DNA from: Lumbricus terrestris
Lineage: Eukaryota; Annelida; Clitellata; Crassiclitellata; Lumbricidae
Length of the DNA: 64,000 bases
Direction of reading: 5' to 3'
Assembly (NCBI GenBank): GCA_949752735.1
Contig: OX457047.1
Location: 21,204,671-21,268,670, forward strand
The translations under genes and the position numbers were made by a program. The notes below the pieces were generated by a model. The model had not been told where the DNA came from. It searched no databases and worked only from the letters and a program-made list of their open reading frames with translations. Positions 33,801 through 47,471 of the stretch are shown piece after piece (within the stretch, counting starts at the first letter, position 1; each line of letters opens with the position of its first letter).

Positions 33801-36800
33801 AACAGACAAAATAGATCCGTGTTATGGCACAGTGGAGCAATTCAACAACCCAAAATATTTAGCAATATGCACCGCATGCACCCTCAGAAGAAGTAAGTTC
33901 TTCTGAATATAAGGATCTTTGTCTCTGACCATTTTCTATCAAGCATAAACATGGTGCGTTTTACCAAAGTCTTAAAACCGTTCATTTCAGCCGAGGCTGG
34001 GCTAGGAGCGCTCCTGAGGAGTAACCTTGAAGGGGAGCTATATAAATCTCCATAATGAATGAATAAAAAAATGAACGACAGCTGTAAATTTAAAAATGCA
34101 ACCCTTTCTTACTCCTGCTTTATAGTAATAAGCTGATAGCACCACCATATGTTCTGGTAAAATTTGTAGCATAGCAGCAATGCAGAAGAATCGTTTGTAT
34201 GGATAACAAGAATGTATGTCATGTTTCCCTGTGAACTACTCCTACACATCAGCAGTTAAGGACCTTTATAACAGTAGAACATGACAGTGACTTAAATTCA
34301 ACTCCAGCAACAACTTGTGATCATCTATTCAGTCCACGAATTGTAATCATACCAGGGTGTGTCAGTTTGAACTTAAACAAAGCTCATTATCATTATTATT
34401 ATTATTCCTTTTAATTCCTTCAACAAACAACATCAGTAACAGGAAGAACAATATACTAGAGAAGCAGTAGCTATTGTTATGTCTCCTCTGGATCCTGCTC
34501 AGCTAAAGTGCCTCGAAAGTCCACCGTATTGAAATGCTGAACGGTTATAGAGAGACATTGCAACATATACATATATATTATTATTATCGTTATCACTATT
34601 ATTATTATTATTACAATCTGTACCGTCTATGCCAGTGTCTCGCAAACTTTTGCAACTTCCGGAATGCTGGCGGAGCAAATTTTTATCACAGCACACCAAT
34701 TAAAATTTACTCAAGTTACAAAATCAACAGCCACAATTGAAGTTTGTCATATTTTAAGCATGTCCTTTTAGTCCAGTAATAGCAAAGCAGAAGCAGATTT
34801 TTAATTGACCACTATCACTAAAATATACGACGAATGAGTTTGTTTATGAGAGCATATCAATCAGGATGTGTTCCGATAGCCGACAAACATTTCATCATAG
34901 ATTCTACCATCTCTAGCAGCTCCTGGTTTTTTCAAATAAATGACATTGTGTCACTTGAGTTTTCAATCTTCATCACATGACATTGAATAACCGTGAACGA
35001 GAAGATACTCTTAAAACGAAAACAATGAAAAACCGAAAATCGTATTTATGAAAGAATTTCTCATAAAATCAAATCAGGAGAGTGGCGAAATTTCGTTATA
35101 TACTCTTGTGGCACGCCTGAAAACTCTCACGGCACACTAGTGTGCCGCGGCACAGTTTGTGATACGCTGGTCAACGCAAGCATGACTTCTCTACTCACAC
35201 ATTCCAATGGCTCTGGCACAGTTTCGACACTGGTAGCACTGCTGGCTTAAACCTCTCTCAACGCTGATCTGGTAGAGAAATTCTGCCTGCTGTTCAGCCT
35301 TCTGCACATAAAGAAAATCCAGACCACTTCCAATTACACAATGGAACTTCTAACAACATCATACATTGTTACCATAACATCAGTTCTGATATGCCACATG
35401 TAACATATAATACAAAATGAAACAAGCATCATTAGAATGCAATCTCACAATAATTAAGAATGAGGCTCTGAAGGGTATTACAATAATGATTCCATTTGTT
35501 CACAAAAACATTCTACTTTATGGATTACAGCTCACAATAAAAATTCAAAACCTGCATTACTTAACACTTGAAATAAATGACATTTCCTAATACCTTACAC
35601 TTATTAACAATCATTAGATTGTGAGTTAATGTGTTAATTAATAGCTTTTAATGTGTTAACTAATAACTAGGTTCAAAGACTCACATCATCTCCTGAGCTA
35701 TCGCACGTATCCACGGTGCCTGACGAAGCCCAACCAGAACTCGAACAGTCTTCCTAGAAAACAAATAAAATCAATAAATGAATGGATGCCAGACAGAACG
35801 AGACATTAACGAGTGCCTCCATTGAGCAAACCAGACATGATCCGAACTACTGGTTAGCCAACTCCTAAGTTGTCACTCTCTGAGAGTCACTAACTAACTC
35901 CTTAATAACAAATAAAGCCAAATATGTATTGGTCAATCATTTCAATTTCTTGTTCGTTCTGTTCAGCACTTGTTGCTAAAAGCCATGAAACACAACAAAT
36001 AATAACATCGTGTTTAAAAACCTTCTTCTGAAGGAAACTGACGTTATTGGCACACAAAATAAACGCAATAAATCATAATCTCCAAATTTCTAAACCGCCA
36101 CTCTAAAGTAAAGCGTAGAGCGCCAGCTCAATCACGAGTGCTGTGTCAAGTCAGAATGGTTGTCCAAAAGAATAGTTCAAAGGAGGTCGTAGTCCGGTTA
36201 CCAGAGGATCAGAGGTGGCAGAGTAGTCGCTAAGGTGGGTGGCGTTCACATGTACCGGTAGGTTGAGAATTGGAAGGTGGAAGATCGGATGAGTCGGGGT
36301 AAGAGTTCCTAAAAAGGTGAGACTTCGGGTGAGTCGGGGTAAGAGTTCCCAAAAGGGTGAGACTTTAGTTTAGAATGGAAAGTCCGAGGAATCATGGATA
36401 TAGAAGCCTGGGGAAGGTGATGGTGGGTGACCAGCAAGGATGGAGGAGAAACAGAAAAGAGTGGAATTCAGGAGGCTTGTAATTCCAGTGGCTTGGTGCA
36501 GTGCATCTCCATGTCCATCTTACGTGACACAACTCTATGCAACAGTCAGTAATACAATCAAACTTGCAAGATAAACATTATTCTGAATTCAAATGAAGAC
36601 TGTACGAAGGCAAGAATAAGAGTAACGGCCCGCTATTCCGAGGGTTCACTATTCCGAATATCCGCTATATTTTGTTCGTTATCCTGGGTGGTTAGGGTTA
36701 CAGTGAGTTGGGGTCAGGGTTGGGGTAAGGTGGGTTAGGGTTAGGATTAAGTTTAGGGTTATGGTTAGGGTTAGAGTGGGGAAGGTTAGGGTTATGGTTG

Positions 36801-39800
36801 GGGTTGGTTAGGTTTAGGGTTGCGGTGAGTTAGGGTTAGGTTTATAGTTAGGTTTAGGGTTCGGAAAAGTGGACCTTCGAAATAGTGGACCCTCGGAATA
36901 GTGGACCCAAACCAGAATAAGATTATAATGATGATTAGAAAACCAGGAAATGGGTGCAAGAGAATAAATGCTCTTACTTGAACAGTCTCCCCAGATTCCT
37001 CAAAGTTCGACAGATTGTGGATAATTGCATCGAGCGTTCGAATCTTCGTTTGAGCAGCCGACGGAATGTAAGCATTCAGTAGAGTATTAAAGGATTCTGA
37101 GAAGAATGAAAACAGTTACTTTTGCACTTCACCCACTACTTATAAACAAATCAAATCATTTAAATGCCTGCAAATTAAGCAATTTCAATGCCAAATAATT
37201 CTGCAAATCACATTGTGGGGCGCGGTGGTGTAGTGGGTATGTTCATCGCCTTGCAGCCGGAGGGTTGCAGGTTCAAATCCACCTCAAGTTGCCGCGTATG
37301 GACCTTGGGCAAGTCCTTCACTCACAATTGCTCAGCACTTCAGCGTGAAACTCCGATGCAGTGTCCGCGCTGTAGTCGGGAGAGCTTCTGAGTAGAGAGT
37401 AAGCTTGAAGGGGCGCTACAACAAGTATGCATACAAACAAACAAACAAACAAACATCAAATCACTTAAAAGCAACTTGATTAACTATGCACGTAACAAAT
37501 TGATGGCATTGATGGCTAGATACTTTGCATATTTGATTAGTGATGTCCTACTTCCTTCTGTTTCAGCGTAATTACTAATTTGTAAGTTTCTAACAACATA
37601 GTTCAACTTCTGTGGCCTGGGAGAACACTGACACTTCTAGGCATTTCCTTCTCAAACTTCTTCTGCAAACAACTCTGTCCAATACTCATGAAGGCAAAGT
37701 ACAGAATTCAAATGCTAGACAGAACAAAATATCAGTTCCAGAGCTCATGTCCCATAGATGAATGAATCAGTTGCACGTAATTTGTTTGGCTGAAACACTT
37801 AGCAAAATATTCAGTAATTTCTCACACACAGTGTAACCTGCATGCTCTTCTTCATGGTAATTTCACACACATATGTCATATATAAATATATAATTTATAT
37901 ATACATCATATACCTATCAATAGGAAATCAAAACTTTGTACACTTGGGCTGGTGCACTATATATTTCTGCCAAGACACTAACATTAAAGATTGTTCAAGG
38001 AATCATCAGGTGAAAACTAGTTCTCATACTGACGTGCCTCGCAACCTTGAAATCACATTGAAGAATCCCGTAAATAATTCTATTGATTGATGAATTAGAA
38101 AAACCAACTACGGCCGAACCAACCTTCACGACGCCTCCGTGGAAGGTCAAGGTCATCATCGTCGTCGTCAAAGTCATCCGTAGGACTATGAGAGCGATCT
38201 AGTTTCTTCATTTCGTCAGGCGCTTCCGTCTGTCTTGAGTTTGTTTCTTCTATTCTGTTTGACGCTTCCAATACTCCAACCTCGTGTGTAACTTTCGAGG
38301 CTGTTCGTGCCGCTTGAGAAGATGCTTCCGCTTGACCGCCCATTGTCTGGGAATCGTCTCTCTGCCGCGGTTGATGTATCGCACTGCGCTTCATCTCTCG
38401 ATCTTTCGTGCCTTTCCGGATGCAGTTCGTCCGACGATGCTGCACGGTTGGCGACTTCTTCACAGAATCAACCTCCGCAACTTTTATCTTCTCCCCATTC
38501 TGTTCTTCCAGAGCCGTGTCAGACGGCTTTCCTTCTTCAAATGGATTGCAGTTGGTGACCTCAATTTTTGGTTCATCGATCTTTGGATTCTCCGGCTTCT
38601 TCCCATTTGCTGCTGAACTGCTATCCGTATTATTCGACGTATCATCTTCGAACGGATTGTAGCTCACGACTTTAGGTTTACCCTCGTCAAATGGGTTGCA
38701 CAGTACCAGATCTGTTTTCTTATCGCACTTCAGCGATCCAACATCGCTCGCATCTTTGACGCTATCCACTGTTACGTTGGCGCTTGAAGCTGCACCCGAC
38801 GTCACGCTAGTCTGATTTCGGTCATAGTCCAACGGATACCTGTCCAGGTTCGTTCGCACAATCCGTTCGAATCTCAGGTCTCGCTGCTCGTCCGTGCGCT
38901 CTGGCTCAACCGAGTCCTGGTCGGAGTCGGACGCATGCTGAGCGTAGATCGCCGGTTGGTTCTCGGTGAAGTCGGGCCGAGAGAGCATGCTCACTGGAGT
39001 CTCCGAGCAATCGCGGAACGCTTGGCTCATCAAGCGAATCGCATCGATTTCGCTCTGGCTCAGCTGAAGGCTGGAGTCGTCGGCAGTGTCGGAAAGACCC
39101 TGTGGACAGCTGGAAGACATCGGAAGAGCAGCGGAAAAGGAAATCGGAGAGCGAGAATGGAGCGGATGACGCTGGAAGTCCACGTCTAAGGCACGTTGGT
39201 TGGAGCAAGCTGAACAAACGAAAACACCGATTATGTAGCAAACAGAATCAAAAATAAGATAACAACGACTTAAAGGTTTTAGCTATCATGTGGAATGCCT
39301 TTGCCCCATGTTATCTTGTGGTTCACTGTGTATCTCTGCCTCGTCTTCCAGTCTTCCATCATCCATAAAAAGAGGCAAAAAACCGTAAAAACTGAACGAC
39401 TGTTGACAGTGGGTGCAAAGCATTGATTCGCAACCCGTGGCCCGCGAGGTCTCAAAATATGGCCCTCGTCCCTCAAAAGATTTTTTTAAAATATACGATA
39501 AAATTGACAATTCGGACAGGATAGAACACAATTATTTTCCATTACACATTATTTTATTTTGACGCCTATAAATAACATCAAACATTCTGTTTTGATTAAA
39601 TTATAACAATTTTACATGCATTTAGTTAATTAAACTTAAATCTTGTGGCCTCCTAATGTCCTTCAACTAAGAAAAAGTGGCCCTCGTGTCCTCCAACGTA
39701 GAAAAAGTGGCCCTGCAGTCAAAAAAATGTTGGGAATCACTGGTGTAAAGCATCCTAGTTAGAAGTAGTTTGCTACCGACGACGCCACAGAAATTTTCGT

Positions 39801-42800
39801 AAATACGATACATTACAATACATCTGTTCCTGGCCGCAGATCCAATATGCCTCATGTTCTCCAAGATTATTTCTCTACAACTCTGCATGGAAGCCTTGCT
39901 TCATTGGTGCTGTGGCCTGAAAAAACCTCCCTAAAAAATAAAGCTGAGTCAGTTTCCTTCTCTGTTTGTTTGAAGTCTATTCTGCTTCATCGAGGGTTGG
40001 TATTTTTGGGTTGGGATCACTACTGGTGAGCTTTTCCTTGAAGTTGCACTTGAAAAATTTACATTTATGTTAAGTTATGACTTGTGTTGCAGACTGCAAG
40101 GGTCCACGCTCTCCTGAGTTGGTCTCTACGTATAGACTTTGAGCAAGTCGTTCACTCACAATTGCTTTGAACCTCACACTTAGATTTACCGACCATACAT
40201 GCTCAAATATGATAGTCCTGACACAATTCAGTATACTGAAATTAAACAAAACAAACAATGACAATACTAATAGATATTTTGGAACATTTGGTTATCGATA
40301 TCCAAGGCCTAATTTGCTTAGATTTTACACATCAGCAAGAATAAACGGTACAAAAACCATAAACAATCAACTCAATAGAGTGATCTTACGCTCATTTGCA
40401 GCCACAACGGTTGGCCAATCCAAATGTCCAGAAGCGGTCAGGCCGGACAGGACAAGGGACGTAGTTGTCCACTGGTTCAACACCGTCGAATTATATGCCA
40501 GGTCGAACATAAAATTGCACAGACCTGAAACAGTGCAACATATTCAAGTAAGTAGCCTTTATCTGCAACTGACAAGTGCACATGCATTACATGGCATATA
40601 TCTTTAAAATAAACTATGACAGTGACAGAGGCAGGTTATACTTATATCTGCATTATTAAATGCTCTGTTATTGGCCCACATGGTATGGAAAGAACTTCCA
40701 CTGTCTATAGGGCCTCATGCCTAGGGTTTGCTCAGATGCATTTTATCACAGCCATTATCCATAGAACAGTACTTTTCAGCCAAGGTCAGGCTGGGAGCAC
40801 TCCTGAGTAGTAACCTTGAATGGGGTGCTATTTAAATCTCTATAATGAATTAATAAATAAGAGCAGAGTGCTGAAAAAGTATTCAGTCAGGGGTGGATCC
40901 AAGGGCGCCAATCCGGCCATGATCCCCCATTTAAAAAGTGTATGGGACATGGCACCCCCATTGGTTTCAACAAGCCATTAAATCAAAGCAGCGGGAGAGA
41001 AAAGCAGGATACAAGAGAGGAGAGGCTTTACACAAATAAGTGCATTACAGTGCACAGACATGGTAGCAAAATTAAACTGTTCCAAAAGCACTTGATCCAA
41101 GTCGTAGCAAAGGACATTACAATAGAAAAGCCATAAAAGCTTTTGCCACAAGTTGCAAACCAGAAGAGTGCTATAAATCTTTATTACACTTTTATCATCA
41201 TAAAAGACACATTCATAACAAATCTTATACTTTCAAACAACTGCATTTTCAATTTAATACAACCATAAGAATCCAGGTTTTTGCAGCTGTATAAAATGAT
41301 CCGTTACAAATTATAAGAGAAAGTTCAGCAACTCTTTCTCTATATACTCTCATTAAGTCAACAATAAGTAAAAGAATTCCAAAACAGACACTGGACTGGA
41401 TTCCAACGGGATGGAAGAGAAAATGCGGGAGGCCAAGAAAGACTTGGCGAGACACGGTCGCACAGGATCTGGATGACGGTGGAATGATGTGGGAGGAGGC
41501 GGAGAGGATTGCTGAGGATGGAGTGGTGTGGAGGAGCTGTGTTGCTCATGGGCGGAGTTTGGTCTCCGTTCTTGGTGGAGGACTAAAAAAGAAATTGGGA
41601 AGAACTTGGGCTTTGTTGGGGCTGAGACTCAGTCCAGAACGAGCGGCGCTGACAAATATTTTCTCGGGCCAAAAAAGTTGATGACCTTTATTTTTTTTAT
41701 CCTCGAGCTGAAATCTTTCCGAAAAAATAAAAAAAATTCCCGGACAAAAAGTTTACGATCTTTTTAGTCCTCGGGTAAAAAATACACATTTTCCCGGACA
41801 AAAAGCCGAAGACCTTTTTTTAAAAAGTCATTAGGAAGTTTTGCCTTCGTGAACATAACCATTTTCCCCAAACAAATTTATGAGTCTGCGCCTTCTTGAG
41901 GGGGGGGCGCTGAGCCCGGGAAAGATACTGCTTACACGGTAAAAACTGAATCTGGGTCTTCTTGGGGGTTTAGCCCCCTAGCCCCTGATAAACTCCGCCC
42001 ATGGTGTCGCCCGATGCGCTGCCAGCGTGTGGAAGGACTAAGGTAAGGAAAGTAAACAATGAACTTTGTGTTGAAAAGGGCTACAATAACACGGAGCACA
42101 CAGAGGTTGATTTAGCATCAGAATACATCACAACACAATTAATTGGAACCAAAAGTGAAAATTCCTCTTGCATGGCAAACACATTCTCTGCTTTCGGTTT
42201 CTTTCATTGACACTTTCACATTCAAGTACAACTAATTTTACATTAAAACATAATGATAGACCCAGCTAACTCATCTGCCAATTTTCTAAAGCCATCCTGT
42301 ATGGCTCTACCTGATCTGCTTAACACGACCGGCTTCATACAATGTTCAGACTACCGATATATAACAATAAAAATAAAGTTAATTCATTCAATTAAAACTG
42401 ACAAACTGCAGCATGATCAACTTAAATAGTAGGAACCAAAGTAGATAATTATTTTCTTTTTTATTCTTCTCAGAAAAATCATGTTTTTTTCATTTTTATT
42501 TATTTTTCGTCTCGTTTTTTCCATTTTTAAAATTTTCTGTAGTGTTTAATAATAAAATTATGTTATTTGCTTGATGATTAAAATAAAAATTGTGTAAACA
42601 AGGTTTAAAATTTTAAACTGTTCCAAAGAGGCAACAGTTGATTATATAATTGTATGGTAGCCTGTCGGGCTCCAATCCACCCACTGCTACTTCTTAGTTG
42701 TTAGCCAATCCAATTGGAATTGGCTCCCACTTGCGCTGAGTTTACAACCCCTGAATAATTTGCCAGTTTTCCACCAGTTGCTTAAAACATTTCTCTTTAG

Positions 42801-45800
42801 CCGTGGCTAGGATGGGAGTGCCTCTGAGCAGGCTCCTTGAAGGGGTGCTAAGTTGCTTAAGACATTTTTCTTTAGCCGTGGCTGGGATGGGAGTGCCTCT
42901 GAGCAGGCTCCTTGAAGGGGTGCCATATAAATTTTCTGAGTGAATAAATGAATGAATGTGAAAGAGGACTAACGTCATTACCTTGCAGATGTGTTTCCAT
43001 CGCGTTGCACTGCTCAACGTCTCTGAAGTATGCAAATGAATCGTAGTAATGCCTGCAGCAGATGACAACAGTAAATCTTCAAATACCTCTAGAAATATAA
43101 TGATTCTAGCCAGATGGCTATCACTGTGAGAACTCTTGATTTAATCAGATATGTTCATTCCAGTGGCGCAGACAAGGGGGTTTCGGGGTTTAAACCCCCC
43201 CCCATTGGCCTAGGGGAAAAAGTTTTTTAAAGGTTATTTATCCACTTAAATAAGAAAAACGAAAACAATTGCTTACAATAGTAACAATTGTTTTGCTTAC
43301 TTTATTCCCTTTGTTACTCTATTCCCTTTTTATTTACTGTAATACTGTTGGGTTGGTGTCAGAAAGGCCATAAAACTCCCAAACCCCCTATCACAAATTC
43401 CTGGCTATGCCACTGGTTCCTCCTAGGTATAAATCTTCAGATAGAACAATTTTAGTACAAGCATTTGGCAGCTGGCAAATTACACAAGCAAGTGACATGT
43501 AGGCTGTAGCTAGTATATGAATTACATGTATGGGTAAAAAGGAATTACATGTATGGGCAGCAAATGTTCACTGCCATAATTATATTGTTTTTTGGTTCAG
43601 GAAATAAATAAATAAAATAAAATTTAAAAATCCCACTGGCAGCTGACTATTCGCATCTCAGATTCATAATTCGGCGTGACCTTGCATAAGCAAGAAATTT
43701 ATTTAATAATAATAAATGAATTACATGTGATATGGGCAATACGTGAACTTCCATGCATGGACAGTAAACAAATTACAAACATGGGCAGTAAGTGAAGTAC
43801 ACTTATAACATGTGAATTAGATCTCCTTTTATTCATCTCCTCCATTCTGCCATTCTTTCTGCTTAATCTGCTCTTCTCAAACCCTGCTTGTTCTAAAAAG
43901 GCCTTGCACATTGGGAGTGCTTCTGAATGGCTCACCCTAACAGAGATGCTTTACCATAGAATACAATGCATGGACAGTAAGTGAATTACAAGTATTGGCA
44001 GTGAACGAATGGCAAGACAGCAGAGACAGTAAACAAATTGAAAGGATAAGCAGTAAGCGTATTACACATATGGGCAAACCTGACATATTCAATCGTAATC
44101 ACACAAACAGACCTATTAATTTCATTGAAGTCTTGAACTTGGTCTCAATTTAAATCGAATTAGTCATAGCTGGATGAAACTGACAACTGATTGAGATGTT
44201 GCTAAGCGGATACGATATAATGTCCAGATAGAAGTGTACCAGGTACATTTATCTCAGGTTCCTTCTAGTCAGAAAAGATTATTGACAGCCAAGTAGACTT
44301 TTACATGCTGACTGTCAACCCACGTGTACATGGTTCTAATCACCACCACTCACAGAAAGATGCTGTAAATTTCTGCACCGCCTACAGCTCAGTGAACTAA
44401 ACTTACTGTGCGAAAAAATTGCTTCTTACAAACCTACTGTTGTTAAATTCACTTATCGGTATATACCAACAGGAATGGAGAGGAGTCTTCTGAGGATGGT
44501 AAAAGAAAGAAAACTTATTTATTTCGGACACATCATGAGAAGTGAGGGAAAATGCTTGGAGAAAGACATCATGCAGGGCACAATGCCGGGAAATCGGAAA
44601 AGAGGAAGACCGAGAACAAACTGGTTGGGGAACATAAAGGACTGGACGGGATTGGAAATGGAGGAATGATAAGACTGGCGGAAGACAGGAGACGTTGGGG
44701 GAATATTGTTCATGATGCAGCCGAACCTCGAAACGAGGATGGCTGAGAAAAGAACAGAACAGACCAACAGGAACTTAAAACTTTTTACACTTTTGGGGGC
44801 TCAGTAGCGCATTGGATAACACACTGGCATGGAGATCAGTGGACCCAAGTTCGAGCCCCATAGGGTAGATGTGCTTTGTAGGCTGCAATTAGAGCCGTGT
44901 ATTGCAGGTTGTCTGTTCTGTTAGGAGTCAAGATTTATGTCTGCTGTGATTTGTGTTCTTGTGATTTGTTTCAATTGCATAACTGTACACTGTAACCGAT
45001 TGCAGTTGTCAACCGGATTGTTCAATAAAGGAATATTATTGTTATTACTTGGACTGGTGCACTATATAATATATTTCAGTCAAGATTAATGTCTATAATA
45101 TTAGAAACAACGGTACCACTTAGATTATGAAGTGACACAATGATAGTATTTTAAGGGTTCATGGTTTAAAAGGACAAAACTGAAATACTCCAGAACATGT
45201 TTAATGAGTCGTAGTGTAAAGGTAAAGCTTAAAGACATGGTGAAAAGGCACTTCAACTGAGGACTGCCGATTTTGTACAATTACCTAGAAAATACTGTTT
45301 CCTTGGAACTGTACCAGACTTAAAACCACCTGCATCTGTTCTGTTAATCCATAATTCATGTAATCATGAACAATGTCTAAGGTGATGATGAAGACACTAA
45401 ATATTAGCCGACGCTGTGTGTGCATTTGCCGTAAACTGATCACACAGTGACACACACTGTTGATGGGAGCACCATGAATATGCTGAGGCTAAAAAATAAA
45501 GGCGCTAACATTTCAGATTCAGGGATGCCTAATGAGGTAATCCCAACAAATTGGTATTCTTCTGTTAATATTAGCAGATATTTCTACAACTGGTGACGAC
45601 TGCAAATTTTTTAATTTACAGGTTAATGCAAAAATTAGAAAGCACAATAAGTCATGTGTAATAAACTGGGTGAAGGTTAGGCAAATCTAGCAAATTCGCA
45701 GACTGACCTGATGGTTGAAGAGTCACTTGTTATCACTTTGCAGTAGCTGTCAAGTGCACCATCGTTAATAGCAAGCCGTATCCATGCCTAGAAATCACAA

Positions 45801-45884
45801 GAACACAGAAGGTTAACATAAGCAGACGTCTGCTTTAAAAATAAGATAAAATGCGTAAATTGCGTATGTATGTATGTATGTATG

Positions 45885-45915
<31 letters not shown>

Positions 45916-47390
45916 GTGGACATTTTTATAGCATGTTAGAATAACCACACAAACTTAGATAGATAGAACTACATTGAAATCACTGGGCATAGCAATTATG
46001 AGCAGTCTACTTTAGAATCGGAAGTTACATATGTTTTGAGATCCTGATAAATAGCAGTTCTCAGTGGTCTTGTGGTGGATCCGGAAAGTTCTTCCACCCT
46101 CCACTCAGGACATTAAAGCCGCAAGTGATTATTTAGTTTCCTATAAATTCTTAAGGAAGCACTCTCAGCTGTTTGAGTGCCTCTGTGTAGGTCTTAAGTG
46201 GCGCTTTAATAAAAAAAAATTAAAATGACACTAAATTTGGAAAGTAAACCTTAACAGTCTACAACACAGATGTTCAAAATCTAAAAAATTTATTAAAAAA
46301 AACAGAATAAACATCATTTAAAAAATAAAGAAAAAACAGAATTAAAAAAGAAAAAACGGAAAACAAAAAACAATTGGACTCTGTTACATCTTTACATCAA
46401 GTTTAAAATTAAAAACCTTGTCAACGCAATTTTTTTAATCAGCAACTTTATTAATAAAAACTTGGTAAAACGGTCAAATAGTGATCTGAATGAGTTGAAA
46501 TTCTTGAAAGCACGGAGACAGCGTAAAGGATTTAAGACAAAAACAGAAATAAGGAAAATAATTACAGACAGCAAAACTAAAAATATGGTCATATAAAAAA
46601 TAAATGAATGGAAAAAAGAGATGACAATGAAAAAACTGATTTTTCTGAGAAGAAAAAAAAGAGTTTTTTTTACAACTATGGTCTACAATGACGAACAACG
46701 CATTCTGTCATTATGACAGCAGCTCAGCATAACAGACTGCATCCGCTATTTGGACTTGTCAATGACAAATCAGTATCTGCAAGGTTTCAGTATCACCAAT
46801 TACTTATGTATATTTAAATCTAGGACACATACTATATCCATTTAGTGATGCAATAACTAATGACCACCTGCCTTTTTCTCTGGACAACCCCTCTGATATG
46901 ACACAGCACTTGTGAACAGTCTCATGTCTTCCACTGAGCTTTGGAGTAGTGCTTGAAGTTTATGATTACAGATGACGGAGTGGGGCTGGTGGCAACTTAA
47001 GAAAAGCAGCCATCTCTACAGATGAAAGTGGGATTTTTTCCTTTTAGGGGTACCCTGTGTTCCCATGCACTGTCTGTAACATTGATCAGTTTTCATGTTT
47101 CACATTTGTTGTTTATTAAGCTGTTGTAAATTGTCTTGTGAACAATTGTTTTGGGAGCAAAAAAAGAGAAAGGCTTGCCACAAGAAAAGTAGCCATCTCC
47201 AGAGATGAAAGGCTTACCACAAGAAAAGCAGTCATCACTAGAGATAAAAGACTTGCCACAAGAAAAGCAGTCATCTTTAGAGATGAATGGCTTGCCACAA
47301 GACAAGCAGTCATTCTAGAGATGAAAGGCTTGCCATTTTCATCACAACGTTTAAAGTCAAGATCTACTACAACTATTGATTGTCTGTCTG

Positions 47391-47471
<81 letters not shown>

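Noticed and set aside
36660..36860. Interstitial telomere or chromosome fusion scar
   Set aside because: The TTAGGG-like run is enclosed by inverted ends and an 8-bp target duplication, and a second copy at 51 kb has the same structure.
38095..38111. Stop codon after the linker exon as the true C-terminus of the gene
   Set aside because: The stop lies past a gtagtt donor at 38,111. Splicing there joins in phase to exon 7 and on to a complete RH domain, so the short end is at most an intron-retention form.
40167..40607. 146-codon frame in intron 5
   Set aside because: No recognisable motif, no splice logic, opposite strand; part of its start is SINE-like (gcaagtcgttcactcacaattgc).
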